Shown one piece after another: positions 45,325-49,182 of a stretch of 49,182 bases of DNA. The notes beneath the pieces were generated by a model. It saw only the letters and a list, made by a program, of their open reading frames with translations. It was not told where the DNA came from and did not search any database. Source of the stretch: an uncultured Nitratireductor sp. (lineage in GTDB: Bacteria > Pseudomonadota > Alphaproteobacteria > Rhizobiales > Rhizobiaceae); NCBI RefSeq assembly GCF_913053745.1, contig NZ_CAJXGF010000013.1, positions 1 to 49,182 on the forward strand, read 5' to 3'. The position numbers and the translations under genes were made by a program. The first letter of the stretch is position 1, and the number at the start of each line of letters is the position of its first letter.

Positions 45325-47673
45325 ATGGGCCGTGCTTTCCCCTACGCTTTTCTTGCCGTTACCGGCTTTACTCTCGTCGCCTGTGACGAGGGTGGCCGGG
45401 TGGATGCAGGGCGCGGTTCTCCGCCGCCGCAGTCGCCAGTGACGGGATACCCGGTCTTTCACAGCGACGAGGCGGAATCCTATCGGCTGAGCCCGGAGTT
45501 TCTGCGCTCGGACCCGGGGGAGGCGGAAGAGAACCACATTCGTCTGCAGTTCGGCGAGAAACCGCTTTGCGCCACCTCGACAAATCCGGGTTGCGCCGGC
45601 AGTTCGGCTTACGCATTGCAAAACATTCACATTGCCCACACGGCGACGCGGCAGGACGGCGAGCCTTTGGTTGGCCTCGGCCAGACAATTGCGGTTGTCG
45701 ACAATGGGTTTCGCTTCACGCATCAGGAATTGGCGGGCAAGGAGATTATCCGCCACACGGCACCCGGGCGGACCATCGGACGCGACAGTCACGGCACAGC
45801 GGTTGCCGCTATTGCAGCCGGGCAGGCGGATGAACTGGGCATGATGGGCATCGCGCCGGCGGCGCGCCTTCATGTCGCCTCATGGCGAGATGTGTTTGAC
45901 AGCGATCTTCTTGCGCATCTGTCGATGGCCACCCGGGACGCGCGTGACCATGGTGCCGTGGTACAGAACAATTCCTGGGGGTGGGAATCCGAAAAGCGCG
46001 CGGACAACGAAGTCGACGACTTCGCCGGCTCGGGTGAAACCGATTACGCCAATCATCTCGCCATGCGCCAGGGAGGCGATCCCGGCGAATGGCGCGAATT
46101 GTTCAACGCCTATAACGCGTTTCAGCAAGGCGGCGTCATCGTTTTCGCCAACTCCAACAATCGGGGTTTGGGGGATTCCGCCGCTTGGGCGTCGTTGCCC
46201 GATTTCCTGCCCGAGTTATCCGAAGCCTGGATTGCGGTGGGCAATGCCCTCTTTTCCGTGGACGATGCTGGCGCAATCCTCGAAGCCGATCTGCTCTCAG
46301 CACCGTGCGGGTCGGCAGCGCGGTATTGCGTTGTGGCCGACGGAACGCTGAGGATCCCGACCGATGCAGCCGATACGGCATATACGCTTGGCACCGGCAC
46401 ATCCTATGCGGCACCACAGGTCGCCGGTGAAATCGCCATCCTCGCGCAGGCGTTTCCCGATCTTTCGCCAGCGGAATGGACCACGCGCCTGCTCGCCACC
46501 GCGCGGCGCGACTGGACCGGGTTTCAAGACAGCGTGTCGGGGCACTCGGATTTCGCTCCCGGTGTTCGCCGTGCCTATTCACGATTGTACGGCCACGGCG
46601 TTCCGGACATGAAAGCGGCGCTTTCACCTGTGGGCGGCCTGGCCATCGCATCGGGAGAAAATGTGTTCACGGGCCCGCGGACACCTCTCGGCGCTGCCGT
46701 CACGGGTACCCCGCCGATAATCGGCAACGCTATATCCAAAGCGCTTTCGAGCCGACTTCTAATGGCGGTCGATGCGTTGGGTGGGGATTTCTATCTGGAC
46801 GGCGCGAGATTTGCGTCGGAAAGCGAGGGCCCGACATCCGCAGGATCAGGCTTTGCAAAGCAGCTCATGGCAGAGCAGGAGAAGCTCGGCTTCGCCTTCG
46901 CCAACATGCCATACCCCGCCTTGCAGAAACTGCGTGACACCGCTTCGGTGAAACTCCTGTTCTCCCAGGGGTTCACTGAGTTCGAGAACGGTCTTGCTTT
47001 CTCTCGTCTGATGCCGATTGGACGGGATGCCCATCTGCAATTTGCGGGAAGCATGACGGAGACGAGCGCCGGCGAGGCGATGCAGTTCGCGATTTCACGT
47101 TTGACGCGGCGCAGGGGTCTGGTCAGCGAGTTGACGGTTTCGGCGGGGCACGCACGCGGCGGGCTCTTCGGCCTGCAAACAGAAAGCCCTTTCGCGATGG
47201 CGCAAAGCAATGGCCGGCTTTCCGCAGGCCTGACACTCAGCGCACCACTGGGTTATCGCTGGTCGCTCTCCGGTTATGGCGAGTTCGGTGTCGCCCATGC
47301 GCGGGAAGCGCCATGGACGCTGGTCGACTATGGCGCGCTCACCTATGCGAGCGGTGGCGTGGTGCTGGACAAGGCCGGGCTTGTAACGCCCGTCGACAAT
47401 GCGCGACTTTACGCCGGCATGAAGCCCAAGGCACTGACGGGTCACGCGGCGCTACGCCTTCCTGTCGGACGTAGCAAGATGGGAGCGATCACTTATGAGG
47501 TGGCGGATGTCGATCTCGCGGAGGGCGATTTTCCGGTACGGTTCGGCTTCTCATACACCCAACGCACCCGCAACGACTTCGATTTGCGGGTCAACGCCAA
47601 TATGGATTTCTTTGCCGCTGCGCCGGAAAACGGTGTTGCGGATTTTGCCGTAAGCCTGAGCAAAGCGTTCTAG
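45325..47673 (+). CDS. subtilisin-like (S8) autotransporter with a lipoprotein signal
   Basis: 782 residues. A lipobox ends at Cys 20 (TGFTLVAC-D), so the mature N-terminus should be lipidated. The S8 triad is complete: Asp 126 (TIAVVDNGF), His 156 (RDSHGTAVAA), Ser 360 (GTGTSYAAPQVAG), with the FANSNN segment near 275-279 for the oxyanion Asn. Residues about 500-782 have beta-barrel character, with alternating strands. The chain ends in Phe (FAVSLSKAF), the outer-membrane signature. The layout matches NalP-type lipidated autotransporters that shed other surface proteins. It is inserted in the outer membrane with the protease outside. It converges with fdsD. Confidence 0.87.
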   Translation: MGRAFPYAFLAVTGFTLVACDEGGRVDAGRGSPPPQSPVTGYPVFHSDEAESYRLSPEFLRSDPGEAEENHIRLQFGEKPLCATSTNPGCAGSSAYALQNIHIAHTATRQDGEPLVGLGQTIAVVDNGFRFTHQELAGKEIIRHTAPGRTIGRDSHGTAVAAIAAGQADELGMMGIAPAARLHVASWRDVFDSDLLAHLSMATRDARDHGAVVQNNSWGWESEKRADNEVDDFAGSGETDYANHLAMRQGGDPGEWRELFNAYNAFQQGGVIVFANSNNRGLGDSAAWASLPDFLPELSEAWIAVGNALFSVDDAGAILEADLLSAPCGSAARYCVVADGTLRIPTDAADTAYTLGTGTSYAAPQVAGEIAILAQAFPDLSPAEWTTRLLATARRDWTGFQDSVSGHSDFAPGVRRAYSRLYGHGVPDMKAALSPVGGLAIASGENVFTGPRTPLGAAVTGTPPIIGNAISKALSSRLLMAVDALGGDFYLDGARFASESEGPTSAGSGFAKQLMAEQEKLGFAFANMPYPALQKLRDTASVKLLFSQGFTEFENGLAFSRLMPIGRDAHLQFAGSMTETSAGEAMQFAISRLTRRRGLVSELTVSAGHARGGLFGLQTESPFAMAQSNGRLSAGLTLSAPLGYRWSLSGYGEFGVAHAREAPWTLVDYGALTYASGGVVLDKAGLVTPVDNARLYAGMKPKALTGHAALRLPVGRSKMGAITYEVADVDLAEGDFPVRFGFSYTQRTRNDFDLRVNANMDFFAAAPENGVADFAVSLSKAF

Positions 47674-47692
47674 GTCGGCACGGGGATGGAAC

Positions 47693-47938
47693 CTAGGCTG
47701 CCTTGGGACGGTTGATCGTCCCGGACGCGTCCAGGACCAGCGGCGAAAGGCCATCGCCACCCTGTTCGATGATTTCGACCAGGCGGCTGCGCATGCGCGG
47801 CTCCCAGAATTTGTTGATGTGATCAGCGATGCCCGCCACACGTTCTTCCTTGGCCTGGGAGGCGAAGAAGGTGGCAATTTGATTGGCCATGTAAACGAGG
47901 CGCTCGTCGCCGGATTTGAACTTTTCGTCATGCGACAT
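47693..47938 (-). CDS. fdsD: formate dehydrogenase subunit delta
   Basis: 81 residues from the ATG at 47938, inside the last codons of fdhD; the upstream in-frame start adds five residues. RLVYMANQIATFFASQAKE and the HINKFWEPRMRSRL segment identify the FdsD family. It is a small accessory subunit of soluble NAD-linked molybdenum formate dehydrogenase. It is the last gene of the fdsGBACD-type operon, of which only fdsA (partial), fdhD and fdsD fall in this window. Confidence 0.9.
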   Translation of the reverse strand: MSHDEKFKSGDERLVYMANQIATFFASQAKEERVAGIADHINKFWEPRMRSRLVEIIEQGGDGLSPLVLDASGTINRPKAA

Positions 47939-48749
47939 GTTTGGCCGCTCCAATCATCACGCGTTCGGGATGGGTGAAAATGTCGAACTCCTCGCCCCGC
48001 ACGAGGGCGACAAGCGTCATGCCGGCAGTCTCCGCCGTGCGGATGGCAAGCGCCGTCGGCGCCGACACGGCCGCGATGAGCGGCGCGCCGATGGCCGCAG
48101 TCTTTTGGACCATTTCGACGGACACGCGGGAGGTGACGACGACCGCGCCGGATGTGCCGTCGATGCCGGCTTTCAAAAGCGCACCTGCCAGTTTGTCGAG
48201 CGCGTTGTGCCGGCCGACATCCTCGCGCGCGGCGACAATGCCTTCGCCGGGAATATAGAAACCGGCCGCGTGAACGGCACCGGTGGCCTGGTGAAGTGCT
48301 TGAAAACCGTGCAACTCGCCGACCGCACCGGTGATCTCGGTGGCATTGAAGCGCCGTGTGGACGTCGTTTCCGGTACACCGCGCATCGCTTCGTCGATGC
48401 TCTCGATGCCGCATAGGCCGCAGCCGACAGGGCCGGCTAGCCGCCGGCGCCGCACCTCGAAGCGCCTGTTCGCTGCATCGCGCAGCCGAATTTGCAAGTC
48501 GATGCCGGGGCCGAGTTCCTGAACGGTGACCGTGTCGATCTCGTCGACACTGGAAACGATGCCTTCCGTGACGCTGAAGCCGAGGGCGAAGTCTTCGAGA
48601 TCCGCCGGGGTGGCCATCATCACGGCATGCGTTGTGCCGCCATAGGAAAGCGCCACCGGCGTTTCCTCCGCCAGCATGCGCGGGCCGGAGCCCGCGCGCC
48701 CGGCGCGGCGGAACTGCCTTTCGAAGGGTCGCAGCGATTCCGGCGACAT
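47928..48749 (-). CDS. fdhD: formate dehydrogenase accessory sulfurtransferase
   Basis: 273 residues. The conserved sulfur-carrying CGLC motif is in VGCGLCGIE. EDVGRHNALDKLAG and the VTSRVSVEMVQKTA segment bind the cofactor. FdhD (FdsC) transfers sulfur to the bis-MGD molybdenum cofactor before its insertion into the catalytic subunit. It starts four bases after the fdsA stop and overlaps fdsD. Confidence 0.95.
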   Translation of the reverse strand: MSPESLRPFERQFRRAGRAGSGPRMLAEETPVALSYGGTTHAVMMATPADLEDFALGFSVTEGIVSSVDEIDTVTVQELGPGIDLQIRLRDAANRRFEVRRRRLAGPVGCGLCGIESIDEAMRGVPETTSTRRFNATEITGAVGELHGFQALHQATGAVHAAGFYIPGEGIVAAREDVGRHNALDKLAGALLKAGIDGTSGAVVVTSRVSVEMVQKTAAIGAPLIAAVSAPTALAIRTAETAGMTLVALVRGEEFDIFTHPERVMIGAAKHVA

Positions 48750-48753
48750 CGGC

Positions 48754-49182
48754 CTACTCAGCAGGTTCCGCGTGAACGATACGGCGCGACTGCTTTGCCT
48801 GTTCCTCGTACTCGACCTGCCATTCGGTCGGCCCGTTGGACGGCGTCACCTGCACCGCGGTCACCTTGTATTCCGGGCAATTGGTCGCCCAGTCGGAATA
48901 GTCGGTGGTGATCACGTTCGCTTGCGTTCCCGGGTGGTGGAACGTCGTGTAGACGACGCCCGGCGCCACGCGGTCGGTGATCAGCGCGCGCAGCGAGGTC
49001 TCGCCGGAACGGCTGGCAAGCCGCACATAGTCGCCGTCGCGGATGCCGCGCTGCTCGGCATCGTGCGGATGGATCTCCAGCACGTCCTCGTCATGCCACA
49101 TGACGTTCGCCGTGCGCCGCGTCTGCGCACCGACATTGTACTGGCTCAAAATGCGCCCGGTGGTCAGCAACAGCGGGAAGCG
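48754..49182 (-). CDS. fdsA: formate dehydrogenase catalytic subunit alpha, C-terminal part only
   Basis: The frame is open to the window edge. The visible 143 residues are the molydopterin-dinucleotide-binding domain: LLLTTGRILSQYN-type start, VLEIHPHDAEQRGIRDGDYV, TTFHHPGTQANVITTDYSDWATNCPEYKVTAV, as in NAD-dependent Fds alpha subunits. The N-terminal Fe-S and catalytic parts, with the active-site Cys, lie beyond the window. It precedes fdhD and fdsD in the same operon. It oxidises formate to CO2. Confidence 0.93.
   Translation of the reverse strand, partial: RFPLLLTTGRILSQYNVGAQTRRTANVMWHDEDVLEIHPHDAEQRGIRDGDYVRLASRSGETSLRALITDRVAPGVVYTTFHHPGTQANVITTDYSDWATNCPEYKVTAVQVTPSNGPTEWQVEYEEQAKQSRRIVHAEPAE

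Overview
The window is GC-rich bacterial chromosome. Gene content and protein style point to an alphaproteobacterium of the order Hyphomicrobiales (Rhizobiales), probably a salt-tolerant or marine relative of the Phyllobacteriaceae. The reasons are many peptide-family ABC importers, a TPR-linked class III cyclase, a TeaABCD-type ectoine TRAP importer and an fds-type formate dehydrogenase. The species cannot be named from the sequence alone. I saw no tRNA, rRNA, CRISPR array or insertion sequence.

Layout. (1) 1-6.1 kb: the end of an alpha/beta hydrolase, a degraded C-terminus of an ABC ATPase, a LacI-family regulator, and an importer (binding protein plus two permeases) of the peptide-type family that also carries oligosaccharides. 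An 18-bp perfect palindrome precedes the importer. (2) 6.1-12.5 kb: an operon for a cog3964-type amidohydrolase/deacetylase, two importer ATPases, a Rid protein, a SelA-like PLP enzyme and an IclR regulator. The permease gene joining (1) to (2) changes leucine codon use halfway and looks chimeric. (3) 12.6-13.5 kb: two small exported Cys-rich proteins, one of them DUF411, suggesting copper handling. (4) 13.6-21.4 kb: an unphosphorylatable LuxR-type regulator, a class III cyclase with TPRs, a roughly 1390-residue protein joining a cytochrome P450 to a DyP-type peroxidase through a membrane hairpin, and a Crp-type regulator with a cAMP-binding signature. This is the most unusual part of the window. 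(5) 21.8-27.2 kb: an oligopeptide importer with a fused double ATPase. (6) 27.2-31.2 kb: a long structured leader with an internal terminator, then a teaABCD-like ectoine importer operon. (7) 31.2-38.7 kb: a small protein divergent from a LysR regulator, a complete dppABCDF-type importer on the minus strand, and a DUF924 protein. (8) 38.9-45.2 kb: a fatty acyl-CoA ligase with a histone-H1-like Lys/Ala/Ser/Thr-rich N-terminus, murA overlapping a sugar kinase, a divergent RpiR regulator, and pyrC. (9) 45.3-49.2 kb: a lipoprotein-type subtilisin autotransporter, then the end of a formate dehydrogenase operon (fdsA partial, fdhD, fdsD) on the minus strand.

How the genes fit together. The window is mostly nutrient capture: four peptide-family ABC importers, one of them possibly hybrid, and one TRAP importer. 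Each is next to a specific regulator or degradative enzymes. All four ABC binding-protein and TRAP binding-protein genes are followed by a strong intercistronic hairpin before the next membrane gene, a layout expected to give more binding protein than membrane protein. The cyclase, heme fusion and Crp regulator look like a small signalling-plus-oxidation module whose function I cannot assign. All numbers come from reading and hand counting; no database search was run.
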